Assembly: GCF_003570705.1 (NCBI RefSeq)
Contig: NZ_QWVT01000015.1
Coordinates: 332,010 to 396,009, forward strand
DNA from: Mesobacillus zeae
GTDB taxonomy: Bacteria > Bacillota > Bacilli > Bacillales > Cytobacillaceae
Direction: 5' to 3'
DNA: 64,000 nucleotides
Made by a program: the position numbers and the translations under genes. Of this stretch, positions 45,932 to 54,783 are shown one piece after another (position 1 is the first letter of the stretch; every line of letters starts with the position of its first letter). A model generated the notes under the pieces. The model saw only the letters and a list, made by a program, of their open reading frames with translations. It searched no databases and had not been told where the DNA came from.

Positions 45932-45957
45932 AGGGAGCATCGGTTCCGACGCTCCCT
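45932..45957. terminator. Bidirectional terminator between SDR and desR
   Basis: GGGAGC-A-TCGG-TT-CCGA-C-GCTCCC hairpin; TTTT follows on the minus strand, so it ends desR and probably the convergent SDR gene. Confidence 0.7.
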
Positions 45958-46000
45958 AACATTAATATATGAGAAAGTCCATCTATCATAAGGTGCGTCT

Positions 46001-46600
46001 TTACTTAAACCACCCTTTTTCCTTAGACTGCTTAATTGCCTCGATCCGGTTTGTCACCTCAAGTTTATCCAAAATGGTAGAAACATAGTTTCTGACCGTC
46101 CCTGTTGTAATGGTCAGTTCGCTTGCAATCTCTTTTGTGTTCCTTCCATCGGCCACGAGCTCGAGCACTTTCATTTCTCGCTCCGTCAACGGATTTTCCT
46201 CGCTGTACATATCATCCATCAGCTCGGGAGCATACACCCTTCTCCCAGCCATGACGTTCCTGATTGAGCTCGCGAGCTCCTCGCTTGGGCTATCTTTTAG
46301 GAGATAGCCTTTCACACCCGCCTTCAATGCACGCTGAAAATAACCCGAACGGGCAAATGTTGTTAAAATAATGACCTTACAGCCTGATTCCTTAAGCTCT
46401 TCCGCAGCATCAAGCCCTGTTTTTTCCGGCATTTCAATATCCATGATGCAAATATCTGGTTTCAGCGAATCTACCAATGCAATCGCTTCTGCCCCGTTCG
46501 CTGCTTTTCCCACGACTTCCATATCATCTTCCAAATTCAACAGGGATCCCAATGCCCCCAAAAGCATCCGCTGATCTTCAGCAATCACTATCCGGATCAA
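46001..46600 (-). CDS. desR: Response regulator DesR
   Basis: NarL-type response regulator of 199 aa, the same length as B. subtilis DesR. Asp54 in PDICIMDIEMPEKTG is the phosphoacceptor, and the LuxR HTH is LTEREMKVLELVADGRNTKE, then IASELTITTGTVRNYVSTIL. It activates the desaturase gene des at low temperature when phosphorylated by DesK. It starts with TTG at 46600, overlapping the desK stop (TTGA). Confidence 0.9.
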   Translation of the reverse strand: MIRIVIAEDQRMLLGALGSLLNLEDDMEVVGKAANGAEAIALVDSLKPDICIMDIEMPEKTGLDAAEELKESGCKVIILTTFARSGYFQRALKAGVKGYLLKDSPSEELASSIRNVMAGRRVYAPELMDDMYSEENPLTEREMKVLELVADGRNTKEIASELTITTGTVRNYVSTILDKLEVTNRIEAIKQSKEKGWFK

Positions 46601-47736
46601 TTCAGGTCCTCCTTTTCTTCCTGTCTTGCAATGGTTGGTACACTTATTATCAATTTGATTCCGTCCTCGCAGCGGATTTCAAGGCTGCCATTCACAAATT
46701 CAAGCCTTTCCCTCATGCCCTCAAGTCCGTTCCCTCTTGAAAAATCCCTCTCTGTCACTGCATTTTTTCCATTGTCCTGTACTATAATGGTCACTTTATT
46801 CGAATCCTGCACAACTGAAACAAGACATTTGGTGGCCCCGCTGTGCTTGACTACATTCGTTACAGCCTCTTTCAAGCACATGCTCAGGATATTTTCCGTC
46901 AACAGCGGCACATTTTGCAGGACAAACTCATCTTCCTGAAGGACCGCTTCTATTTCGGCGGCCTGGAGAATCTGCCTGATCTGGACGATCTCTTCTCTGA
47001 GCCTGATGCCTCGCATCTCAGATACCATTTTCCTCACTTCTTTCAGCGCCGTCCTTGCCGTTTGCTGGACATCCATCAGTTCACTTTTCGCCTGCTCCGG
47101 ATCCTTGGTAATCAGCCTTCTGGCCAGGTCGCTTTTTAATCCGATCAAGGAAAGCTTTTGCCCAAGCGTATCATGAAGGTCCCTTGCAATCCGCTGGCGT
47201 TCCTCTAGCTTGACTAGGTCTTCGAGCCGCTTATTCGCATTCTCCAGTTTCTCCTCAAGCTGACCGCGTTCATTGCGTCCCCGGATGCTGAATGGAAGCA
47301 AAATCATCGAGATGCCAATAATAATAATAAATGGAAGCTGCTCCAGGAAGATTTCTTCCTGGACAACAAATTTGTAATTTACCGCTACCGTTGTCGCCAG
47401 AAGGTGTGCAAAGTAAATCGTGAAGAATGCAATGCGATTTTTAATATTGCCGATATAATAAGCAATGTAAAAAGAGAAATATACATAATTAAAGAGGAAG
47501 ACAGAGCCGACGGAAATGCCAATCAGCATAAAGGACCATAAGTAAACAGTCCACTTTTTTGAGATAAAAGCAAAACGGTACGTGATGAAAAATAGAATGG
47601 TAAGCAAAAGTCCCACAATCATTTCAAATGTGGAGGAAGATTGAAATATAAAATAAAACGGCAGAATACTAAGCACCGCCCAGAAATATGGCGAGCTGCC
47701 GTAATTCTTTTTAAAAAGCGAAAGTTTGTTCTTCAT
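46597..47736 (-). CDS. desK: Thermosensor histidine kinase DesK
   Basis: Membrane kinase of 379 aa. The N-terminal 150 residues hold about five transmembrane helices, followed by a coiled-coil linker (QLEEKLENANKRLEDLVKLE), the HisKA_3 motif RQRIARDLHDTLGQKLSLIG with the phosphoacceptor His, and an ATPase domain (VQDNGKNAV, GNGLEGMRERL). It senses membrane fluidity and controls DesR. ATG at 47736 is preferred because AGAGAGGTTTTACTA precedes it. Confidence 0.9.
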   Translation of the reverse strand: MKNKLSLFKKNYGSSPYFWAVLSILPFYFIFQSSSTFEMIVGLLLTILFFITYRFAFISKKWTVYLWSFMLIGISVGSVFLFNYVYFSFYIAYYIGNIKNRIAFFTIYFAHLLATTVAVNYKFVVQEEIFLEQLPFIIIIGISMILLPFSIRGRNERGQLEEKLENANKRLEDLVKLEERQRIARDLHDTLGQKLSLIGLKSDLARRLITKDPEQAKSELMDVQQTARTALKEVRKMVSEMRGIRLREEIVQIRQILQAAEIEAVLQEDEFVLQNVPLLTENILSMCLKEAVTNVVKHSGATKCLVSVVQDSNKVTIIVQDNGKNAVTERDFSRGNGLEGMRERLEFVNGSLEIRCEDGIKLIISVPTIARQEEKEDLN

Positions 47737-47811
47737 TAGTAAAACCTCTCTGATACAGCCTAAGTGAGTGCCCAACTCTAGTTAAGGCAACTCTATCTTA
47801 ACATAAACAGC

Positions 47812-47853
47812 GGGGCCTGACCCCCTTTATCAGACTAAAGCGGGTCAGGCCCC
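47812..47853. repeat. GCCTGACCC long-hairpin repeat between des and desK
   Basis: GGGGCCTGACCC and GGGTCAGGCCCC form a perfect 12-bp stem around an 18-nt loop. It shares the GCCTGACCC core with the repeats at 14.2, 35.0, 35.7 and 44.9 kb. In the des-desK gap it may act as a terminator or mRNA-stability hairpin. Confidence 0.8.
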
Positions 47854-47859
47854 ATTTCG

Positions 47860-48885
47860 TTATGCTTTTCTTGGGATGGCACTTTGAGACATTGTTTTAA
47901 CAGCCTTATACCCGACGAACTTTTTGTTTTGTTCATCCCAGAGACGGAATTTCAACGAAGTCAGGCTTGTTTTCAGCGTAATGGTCGGTACATTTTGAAG
48001 CGGTACAGAGTTTTTATGCGCTTCTTCAAGTTTATAGTTTGGAACCCTTGGGCTCAGATGGTGGACGTGATGGAAGCCGATATTCCCTGTCACCCACTGC
48101 AGGACCTTCGGAAGCTTGTAAAATGAACTTCCTTCAACAGCAGCTTTGACATACTCCCATTCTTTGTCCTCCTCAAAATAAGAATCCTCAAAAGTATGCT
48201 GAACATAGAACAGCCAGATTCCAAGTGAACCTGAAACCAGGAAAATTGGCACTTCGACAAGCAGGAATGCCTCCCAGCCTATCGCCGAGACAAGAAGCAG
48301 GATGAGAAGGACCATCCCAACGTTGGTCAAATACGTGTTAAGACGCTCTTTCATCCTTGCGCCCTTCCGGTTAAAACGATTGCTTAATAGGACAACATAA
48401 ATCGGTCCAATTCCGAACATGACAATGGGATTGCGATAAATCCGGTATGCCAGGCGCTTCCATCCTGGAGAAGCCAAATACTCATCGACAGTCATCATCC
48501 AAATATCGCCGGTTCCGCGTTTATCGAGATTACTGCTTGTCGCGTGATGAACCGAATGTTCATGCCCCCATTGGCTGTACGGGAAAAATGTCAGAATCCC
48601 TGTAATGGTACCAAGGACTTTATTCGCCGTACGATTTTTGAAAAATGAATGGTGGGTACAGTCATGAAAAATAATAAATGTCCTAATGACTAAACCCGCT
48701 GCTACGATCCCGAGCGCCAATGTCAAAATATAAGAGACGGAAAGACTTTTATATGCAAGGTACCATAGGAGGAAAAATGGCCCCAGTGTATTGATGACTT
48801 GCCAAATGCTATCTTTCGTATTCGATTTTTCATAAGGGGCAACCTGTTTCCTCAAGTTCTTCATGTTTTGTTCAATCATCGCCAA
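47860..48885 (-). CDS. des: Membrane fatty acid desaturase Des
   Basis: Acyl-lipid desaturase of 341 aa with the three histidine boxes that bind the di-iron centre: HDCTHHSFF, HEHSVHH and HHVHHLSPR near the C terminus, plus four to six membrane helices. It introduces a cis double bond into membrane phospholipid acyl chains in the cold. TTG at 48885 has the better spacing from GGAAGGGG; ATG at 48879 is the alternative. It is followed by desKR, with a palindrome upstream that fits a DesR site. Confidence 0.92.
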   Translation of the reverse strand: MAMIEQNMKNLRKQVAPYEKSNTKDSIWQVINTLGPFFLLWYLAYKSLSVSYILTLALGIVAAGLVIRTFIIFHDCTHHSFFKNRTANKVLGTITGILTFFPYSQWGHEHSVHHATSSNLDKRGTGDIWMMTVDEYLASPGWKRLAYRIYRNPIVMFGIGPIYVVLLSNRFNRKGARMKERLNTYLTNVGMVLLILLLVSAIGWEAFLLVEVPIFLVSGSLGIWLFYVQHTFEDSYFEEDKEWEYVKAAVEGSSFYKLPKVLQWVTGNIGFHHVHHLSPRVPNYKLEEAHKNSVPLQNVPTITLKTSLTSLKFRLWDEQNKKFVGYKAVKTMSQSAIPRKA

Positions 48886-48965
48886 TTTATTTCCCCTTCC
48901 TAGGTGTTGTTAACTCGATTATAAAGGATGAAAAACATTCTTTGCAGTAGCACCTGTCATGTCCC

Positions 48966-48987
48966 ATATATGACAACTGTCATATAT
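48966..48987. promoter_or_regulatory. Probable DesR binding palindrome
   Basis: Perfect 10-bp arms, ATATATGACA-AC-TGTCATATAT, 80-100 nt before the des start. The TGACA/TGTCA half-sites resemble the known DesR target in B. subtilis. Confidence 0.7.
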
Positions 48988-49186
48988 AGTTCGCAATCTC
49001 GGCAAAAGCAATCATATTAAGTATGTTAAAGGAAGCTCATAATTATAAGGAGATTGTTCTTTTTTCCTAAAAATTTCACAAAATGTTGTAATATAGCTAA
49101 AAAACTATACAAAATGGTATTTTATGCTAAAATAAAACAAAAATGCTTTTATGTAAAACACATTATGAGCTAAGGGGTGTCTTTGA

Positions 49187-49732
49187 TTGAAAAGCAGCCA
49201 TTTAAAGGTTGAATTATGGGACTGGACTAAAGCAATATTCATTGCCCTAGTGCTGGCTTGGGTAGTCAAAACCTTCATCTTTGCACCCTACACGGTAAAA
49301 GGCGAGTCCATGGAACCTACCCTCCACGACCACGAACGGATTGCCGTAAATAAAATAACCCAGACCGAAAAGCTAAAACACGGAGATATTGTCATCATAA
49401 AAGGATCAGGAAAAACCAATTATGTGAAAAGAATCATCGGCTTTCCCGGTGATACGGTTGAAGTAGACAACGACAAACTGCTGATTAATGGAAAGCAAGT
49501 GAAGGAACCTTATTTGAAGGAAAACATGGAAGAAGCAAAAAATAGCGGTGGCCTGCTGACGGGGGACATGGGTCCAATTGTCATACCTGAGAAACATTAT
49601 TTCGTAATGGGAGATAACCGGAGGATGAGCATGGACAGCCGCAACGGTCTCGGCTTAATCAGCCAAGACAGGCTAGTGGGCCGAAGCGAGCTGGTATTCT
49701 TCCCTTTTTCGAGCTTGAGATCAGTAAAGTAA
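49187..49732 (+). CDS. Type I signal peptidase (SipS/SipT type)
   Basis: Signal peptidase of 181 aa with one N-terminal membrane anchor (residues 15-33). The catalytic dyad is Ser41 (GESMEPTL) and Lys81 (NYVKRIIGFPGD); the box D/E motif GDNRRMSMDSRNGLG lies near the C terminus. It removes signal peptides from secreted proteins on the outer face of the membrane. The TTG start at 49187 follows AAGGGGTGTCTTTGA. Single gene. Confidence 0.9.
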   Translation: MKSSHLKVELWDWTKAIFIALVLAWVVKTFIFAPYTVKGESMEPTLHDHERIAVNKITQTEKLKHGDIVIIKGSGKTNYVKRIIGFPGDTVEVDNDKLLINGKQVKEPYLKENMEEAKNSGGLLTGDMGPIVIPEKHYFVMGDNRRMSMDSRNGLGLISQDRLVGRSELVFFPFSSLRSVK

Positions 49733-49796
49733 AACAATAAAGATCAAGCCAGGCTGCTCAGATACTTTATGGAAGATAAAAAATACGAGATCACGC

Positions 49797-49845
49797 AAAA
49801 ATCGCCATTGCTTAGCTCATTTTGGGTTGAGTAAGAGGCGATTTT
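49797..49845 (+). terminator. Terminator of the signal peptidase gene
   Basis: AAAATCGCC / GGCGATTTT outer stem with an inner imperfect hairpin, 65 nt after the stop. Confidence 0.6.
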
Positions 49846-50003
49846 ATGTTTGGTAACAGTTTTCGAAAATTCTTTGGAGAAACGGTTTTTTTATTGTTTT
49901 TATAGAAGGAAAAAGACCTATTCTTCCTACCATTAGTAAATTTTCTAGCTCAGAGTCACCTGTAACCGATTGCACAAAGGAAACATTAAGTAAGAGTATA
50001 AGG

Positions 50004-50076
50004 CTATCTACGGTAACAGGCATTCTATCTACGGTTTAACCCCATTCTATCTACGGTAACGGTCATTCTATTTACA
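50004..50076. repeat. Intergenic tandem array, 21-22-bp period
   Basis: CTATCTACGGTAACAGGCATT, CTATCTACGGTTTAACCCCA plus TT, CTATCTACGGTAACGGTCAT plus T, then a degenerate CTATTTACAATTG. The CTATCTACGGT core is kept. The unit length equals that of the unrelated array at 42247, and it too lies in a long intergenic gap. Confidence 0.75.
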
Positions 50077-50269
50077 ATTGAAACAATATTTTTCCAATGA
50101 CATGTATTTCAATCCTTTAGAGATGTGTAAAAAACCATTTGAAGAGGTTTTTAACAAACACTTACTAGTTAAGATAGTTGAATTACTCGACAGCCACACT
50201 CCTCTTATTAACGCGTCGCTAAACGGTCGCTTCCACCATTATCCTTCGACTAGCTTTGACAGAAAGAAA

Positions 50270-50290
50270 GCCGCCACACAATGTGGCGGC
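50270..50290 (-). terminator. Terminator of the sodium symporter gene
   Basis: GCCGCCACA-CAA-TGTGGCGGC perfect stem; on the minus strand TTTCTTTC follows. Confidence 0.75.
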
Positions 50291-50347
50291 TTCAGCGTGA
50301 TCTCTGCAACTGGTCTTCTTCCCCACCTACAGCAAGTTCCTCACTTC

Positions 50348-51691
50348 TTATAAAATTCCGAGTGATTGGAGGAAGACAAACAGGATTCCGATTGGCACAA
50401 TGTAACGAATTGAGAAGTACCAAATATCGAAGAGGATGCCTAGACCTTTTGTCCCCTGTTCCAACTCTTCTTTGACAACTGCCCTTGGGAGCCTGTATGC
50501 CACAAATAGCGAGAGGAACAAAGCTCCAAGCGGCATTCCGATATTGCTTGTAATAAAGTCCGCGAAGTCAAAGATCGACTTTCCTGCGATGGTCACATCA
50601 GAAAGGACTCCAAAGGACAAGGCGCTTGGTATCCCAACCAAGAAAATGAGAATTCCGGAGATCCAGGCAACTTTAGCCCGTTTTTCACTCTCATCCTTTA
50701 CAATAACCGCCACAAGAATTTCCAGAATTGAAAAGGCTGAAGTCAGTGTGGCGAATAGAAGAAGAACAAGGAAAATGGCCAGGAAAAGACCGCCGAAAGC
50801 CATTTTATTGAAAACTGCAGGAAGGACAACAAAGACGAGTCCCGGACCTGCACCAGGCTCAAAACCCAGCGCAAAGACTGCTGGAAAAATCACTAGACCT
50901 GCAAGAAGAGAAATTAAAATATTAAGTCCGACAACAGATCCAGCAGATTTCATTAAGTGATCTGTTTTTGACAAGTACGATGCGTAGGTCACCATCACTG
51001 ATATCCCGACGCTTAACGCGAAAAACGATTGGCCTAGTGCAAGAAGAATGGTATTACCATCGACAGCGGAAAAATCGGGGTAAAGAAGAAACTTTACGCC
51101 TTCCATCGATCCTTCAAGCGTTAAAGATCTGATAACGAGCACAATAAACATGATGAAAAGTGCCGGCATCATATATTTGCTGGCGCGTTCAATGCCCTTT
51201 TGTACACCGCTCCGGACCACAAGGATCGTCATAAGCATAAAGACAAACTGGCTGACTACAACTTCTACGGGATTGGCAATAATGCTGTCAAACAGCTTTG
51301 CGTAATCCGTACCGGCTGATAGATTCAGGCCGCCAGTGAATGTCCGTGCCATATACGATAAGATCCAGCCGCCTACAACACTGTAAAAAGAAAGAATAAT
51401 AAATGATACCGCAACTCCGCTATACCCAATCCAGTGCCATCGGGAAGATGGAGCCAATACTTTATAAGCCCTTACCGCATCTTTTTGTGCGCGGCGACCA
51501 ACAATGAATTCTCCAATCAAAATTGGCGCCCCAACCACAATTGTCATGATTAGGAAGAGAAGGAAAAATACGCCTCCCCCGTTCGTGCCTGCCATGTACG
51601 GGAATTTCCAGATTGCCCCCAAACCGATGGCGGATCCTGCTGCAGCCAGTATAAAACCTAGCTTGGATGTCCATTGTTCATGATTTTTCAT
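50348..51691 (-). CDS. Sodium-dependent transporter, NSS/SNF family
   Basis: Neurotransmitter:sodium symporter family protein of 447 aa with about 11 membrane helices. The helix-1 signature WTSKLGFILAAAGSAIGLGA followed by IWKFPY and the GGGVFFLLFLIM region bind sodium and substrate. Bacterial members import amino acids such as tryptophan, tyrosine or leucine. The ATG follows GAGGTGAGAAA. Monocistronic; substrate not predictable. Confidence 0.88.
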   Translation of the reverse strand: MKNHEQWTSKLGFILAAAGSAIGLGAIWKFPYMAGTNGGGVFFLLFLIMTIVVGAPILIGEFIVGRRAQKDAVRAYKVLAPSSRWHWIGYSGVAVSFIILSFYSVVGGWILSYMARTFTGGLNLSAGTDYAKLFDSIIANPVEVVVSQFVFMLMTILVVRSGVQKGIERASKYMMPALFIMFIVLVIRSLTLEGSMEGVKFLLYPDFSAVDGNTILLALGQSFFALSVGISVMVTYASYLSKTDHLMKSAGSVVGLNILISLLAGLVIFPAVFALGFEPGAGPGLVFVVLPAVFNKMAFGGLFLAIFLVLLLFATLTSAFSILEILVAVIVKDESEKRAKVAWISGILIFLVGIPSALSFGVLSDVTIAGKSIFDFADFITSNIGMPLGALFLSLFVAYRLPRAVVKEELEQGTKGLGILFDIWYFSIRYIVPIGILFVFLQSLGIL

Positions 51692-52060
51692 TTTCTCACC
51701 TCTGTTAATTCACTGATATTTATACATGTTACTATGTTTGTCTTACGATTTACAGTATTTTTTCAAAATAATAAATTCTTTCTTTTTCCTGTTAAGTTTT
51801 TCGAACGACTTTTGACAAAATTAGATCTTTTAACCACCCTTATCATTAAAATTAATTATGTAGTTAATAGTAATAATAGTAAAATTGTGAATTAATAACA
51901 TTCTTTTACTTTATGTATCTTCTGAATACAGTCTCATGTTTTTTTAAAAAATTAATTATGGACCGCATTATAGATAACTGGATAAAACCGGCAGTTTCCA
52001 GGAGGCAAAGCCGGGTAAAGCGGAAAAGAAGGAAAAATCCATTTTAATGAGGAAACCTCA
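51692..52060. other. Intergenic, no gene seen
   Basis: AT-rich spacer between the divergent symporter and the CBS pseudogene; it should hold both promoters. No credible ORF or hairpin. Confidence 0.35.
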
Positions 52061-52501
52061 ATGAAAATTGAAGCAGTGATGACAAAAGAGGTTGAGTCAT
52101 GCCAGCCTCATACACCAATACATGCAGTGTCCAAGAAAATGAAAGAATTGGATGTCGGTGTTATGCCTATTTGCGAACAATATCAGCTTGTAGGACTCGC
52201 TACAGACCGGGATCTTGTGGTGAATGCCGTTGCCGCTCAAATTCCGCTTGATTCCCCGATTTCAAAGTCATGACCGAAGACCCGGTTCGCGGCACAATTC
52301 ATATGACTGCATAGGATGCCGCTGACTTAATGGCGAATGTGCAGATTAGCCGTCTTCCTATTGTGGATAATGGAAAAAATTGATCGGCATTATTTCGCTC
52401 GGAGACCTGGCAATGACAGAAAAGCTTGATTTATGGAAGCTGAACACCTATCCTTCGTATTTCTCCGACAAAATAAAAAGGAATGGTGGGATCCGTTGTA
52501 G
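52061..52501 (+). pseudogene. CBS-domain protein pseudogene (YhcV-like)
   Basis: The intact N-terminal part, MKIEAVMTKEVESCQPHTPI with GVMPICEQYQLVGLATDRDL, is the first CBS motif. After residue 70 the frame breaks: the second CBS motif appears in other frames as VMTEDPVRGTIHMTA, a TAG, DAADLMANVQISRLPIVDNG, then after another frameshift LIGIISLGDLAMTEKLDLW. At least two frameshifts and one stop make it non-functional. Intact relatives of about 140 aa sense adenosine nucleotides or ions. Confidence 0.75.
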
Positions 52502-53051
52502 CTTTATAATAAAGTTTGATTAAATTAACGATATAAATCTTGATATGAGAGCAAATATAAAGAGCATGTTTTGAAAAAAAGATTGATCAAAACATACTCT
52601 TACTTTAATGGGATGAATTAATTTCTTTATAAAAAAGTTTGATTACATTTGTTAAGTGGAGAGAGCGTAAAATATAAGAGCCTTGCTACATTTTATTGTA
52701 GTAAGGCTCTTTAAAGTTGTTTAATTTCTATCTATTTAAATGTGTTTGCACTCAAAAATCAATAATAAAGTTGTTTAATTCTTATTCAACTAAAGCCCCA
52801 GATAGTTCAAGAAAAGCGTGCCTTTCAGCAAAAAAAGGGTATACTTTTGTGTGAAGTATTTTTCTTTTCTTACCTGGTAATGCGTAAGCCTATTACACGG
52901 TAGTTTGCTTATACTCTATGGATCACTTTTTTGTTTTTTCCTTTTTAAATTATTTGATTGAGTATTACTTGCGATCCAAAAAGGAGTTCGAATGAACGCA
53001 AAGTGAGGTAATATCTTAAAGTTTGATTAATTTATTTTCTCATCGATTAAA
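52502..53051. other. Intergenic region with hairpins and an AAAGTTTGATTA word
   Basis: Contains two long inverted repeats: AAGAGCATGTTTTGA / TCAAAACATACTCTT (about 52560-52603) and the terminator at 52676. The word AAAGTTTGATTA or near variants (AAAGTTGTTTAAT) recurs about five times between 52505 and 53035. No coding frame is supported. Confidence 0.45.
52676..52713 (+). terminator. Terminator hairpin
   Basis: AAGAGCCTTGCTACA-TTTTAT-TGTAGTAAGGCTCTT, a 15-bp stem with one wobble, followed by TTAAA. Confidence 0.65.
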
Positions 53052-53645
53052 CTAATCATTTAATCCCTTTCCATTGAGAATTTGCTGCATACATTTTTCA
53101 ACCCTTGACTCTCGAGTTTTGGATTGTTTGGGTTGAGAAAAATAAAGAATGTATGCTCTTTGCCGTCCCGGCGTCAATGCTTCAAAAGCAGTTTTCAAGA
53201 CAGGGATTTCATTGAATTTATTTTGAAGTTCTTCAGGAATTATGATTTCTGTATTCTTTTTAAAATTCACTTCCAAACCGGCTTTTTCAACTTCAATGGC
53301 TTCATAAATATAGTCTTTCAAGATGGTTTCCATTGCAACAATTTCTCGAACATTGGTGAACCGAATCTGGCGTGCCGCCTGTACATTTTCCGTTTGTTGG
53401 ATTAGAATCCCATGGGCATCCTGTAACAGGGCACCTTTGTGAAACAGAAGCGCACAATATTCTTTAAATCCATGTATTAAAACTATGTTTTTTTTCTCAA
53501 ACGTGTAACAAGGATGCATCCACTTAAATTCTTCGGTCAGCTCACAGTCAAGAACAATATTTCTCAACTTCTCATATTCTTCCTTCCACTTTTTAGCTTT
53601 ACTTAAAAATTCATCAACCTTAGGATTCATTCTACTATTTGTCAT
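53052..53645 (-). CDS. ydeI: YdeI-family protein (DUF1801 plus OmdA-like domain)
   Basis: Protein of 197 aa, equal in length to B. subtilis YdeI. The N-terminal half (EFKWMHPCYTFEKKNIVLIH, then GFKEYCALLFHKGALL) is a DUF1801 fold; the C-terminal half (TPGRQRAYILYFSQPKQSKT, then RESRVEKCMQQIL) is the bacteriocin-protection YdeI/OmdA domain. Function is poorly known. ATG at 53645 has good spacing to GAGGGG; a TTG lies one codon earlier. Confidence 0.82.
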   Translation of the reverse strand: MTNSRMNPKVDEFLSKAKKWKEEYEKLRNIVLDCELTEEFKWMHPCYTFEKKNIVLIHGFKEYCALLFHKGALLQDAHGILIQQTENVQAARQIRFTNVREIVAMETILKDYIYEAIEVEKAGLEVNFKKNTEIIIPEELQNKFNEIPVLKTAFEALTPGRQRAYILYFSQPKQSKTRESRVEKCMQQILNGKGLND

Positions 53646-53846
53646 CAAGGAACACCCCTCTTCAATTTTTCGATCAGCTGACAGTCAAGAGATGATCATT
53701 TTCAATTTCTCCAATTGATTTATAATAAGACATTAATTGGTGTCGTGTCCAGCAGACCTGCGAAAGTTACAGGGAGCTTATATCGCTAAACTGCCCCGTA
53801 GTCCAATAAGATTCCCCTTATTGGTTAGATTCCTTTGGGCTAACGA

Positions 53847-54393
53847 TTATTTCATCCCGCTAAGCACTTTTCTAATTTGATAAGCTCGAGCTGCCAGGCA
53901 CGTTGTAACTCCCCAAATGAAGAATCCTCCGTAGATGATCAGGAACACCAGGTTCCATACCGCCCATATTACCTGCTGTTTTCAAGCCTAATCCCATGAA
54001 AAGCACGGAAATTACTGAAGCCCCTCCGAAAATCGTAAACAGAATACCTCCTGTCCATGCAGGAATTAATATAAGCCAACGAGGAAAACGCTGCCCCCAT
54101 GGTTGGACCAATGATAATGCTAATAAAATGGCGACGACCGCCAAAACAGCGGTAATATCAATTCCGTATTGATACATTAAACTAAAAACTGGGTCACTAT
54201 TTGCTTCCATGGTTGTTTTCATGTCCTCAATGGTTTCACCAAATGGAACTCCAAAAGCCCATAAAGTTTTAAATATAGCATATGGTACTAGTGCCCACGA
54301 GGCAATGTATCCCCATATATTTGACGCAACCCCAAACCGTGGGCCAACTCCTTTATGATTAGCGACCTTCTCAATCCTCGTTTCAGAATTCAT
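53847..54393 (-). pseudogene. Membrane protein gene with C-terminal frameshift
   Basis: The annotated frame (53872-54393, 173 aa) starts MNSETRIEKVANHKGVGPRF and has four hydrophobic helices, but its last 27 residues are hydrophilic and unlike a membrane protein. In the adjacent frame the sequence continues as VIWAVWNLVFLIIYGGFFIW, GVTTCLAARAYQIRKVLSGM and K to a stop at 53847, a natural last helix plus basic tail. A one-base indel near 53965-53975 explains this. Family not recognised. Confidence 0.65.
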
Positions 54394-54747
54394 TAACTCT
54401 CCCCCTTCATACTCATTTAAGCATGAAAAAAACCTTAAGCGTTGAGACAGTTTCTTTCTCTCCCTTGGTTTTCCTTTAAGGTGAGATGTTCGCTATTCCC
54501 AGTTTCAAGTCACCCTCCCCTTGTTCCGTCAGGTTTCTAAAACGAAGGTTTTTCCTTGCTTTGTTGTTGCCTTCTGGGTTCAATTCGCCCTCCTCATATA
54601 TTCAATTTTTAATTATCTTCATCAAGAATAATCCCTTTTATTAGGATAACAATTACATTTAATCCTCTCGATGGAAAAATAACACATAAAAACCTACTAC
54701 AAAAGAAAAATCTGACAATGAGAAGTCTTAATTGTTTTAGACAGAAA
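54394..54747. other. Intergenic, no gene seen
   Basis: Spacer between the GNAT terminator and the start of the membrane protein gene. CT-rich, without a supported ORF or clear promoter. Confidence 0.35.
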
Positions 54748-54771
54748 AAACCAGCCTATTCCGCTGGTTTC
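54748..54771 (-). terminator. Terminator of the GNAT gene
   Basis: Minus strand AAACCAGC-loop-GCTGGTTTTTT, about 13 nt beyond the acetyltransferase stop. Confidence 0.75.
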
Positions 54772-54783
54772 ATTAGTGAAAAA

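Noticed and set aside
50004..50076. Possible iteron origin
   Set aside because: Tandem 21-22-bp units could suggest iterons, but there is no replication initiator gene nearby and the locus is chromosomal.
50078..50353. 91-aa plus-strand ORF between the signal peptidase and symporter genes
   Set aside because: It runs through the symporter terminator hairpin and lacks a ribosome binding site.
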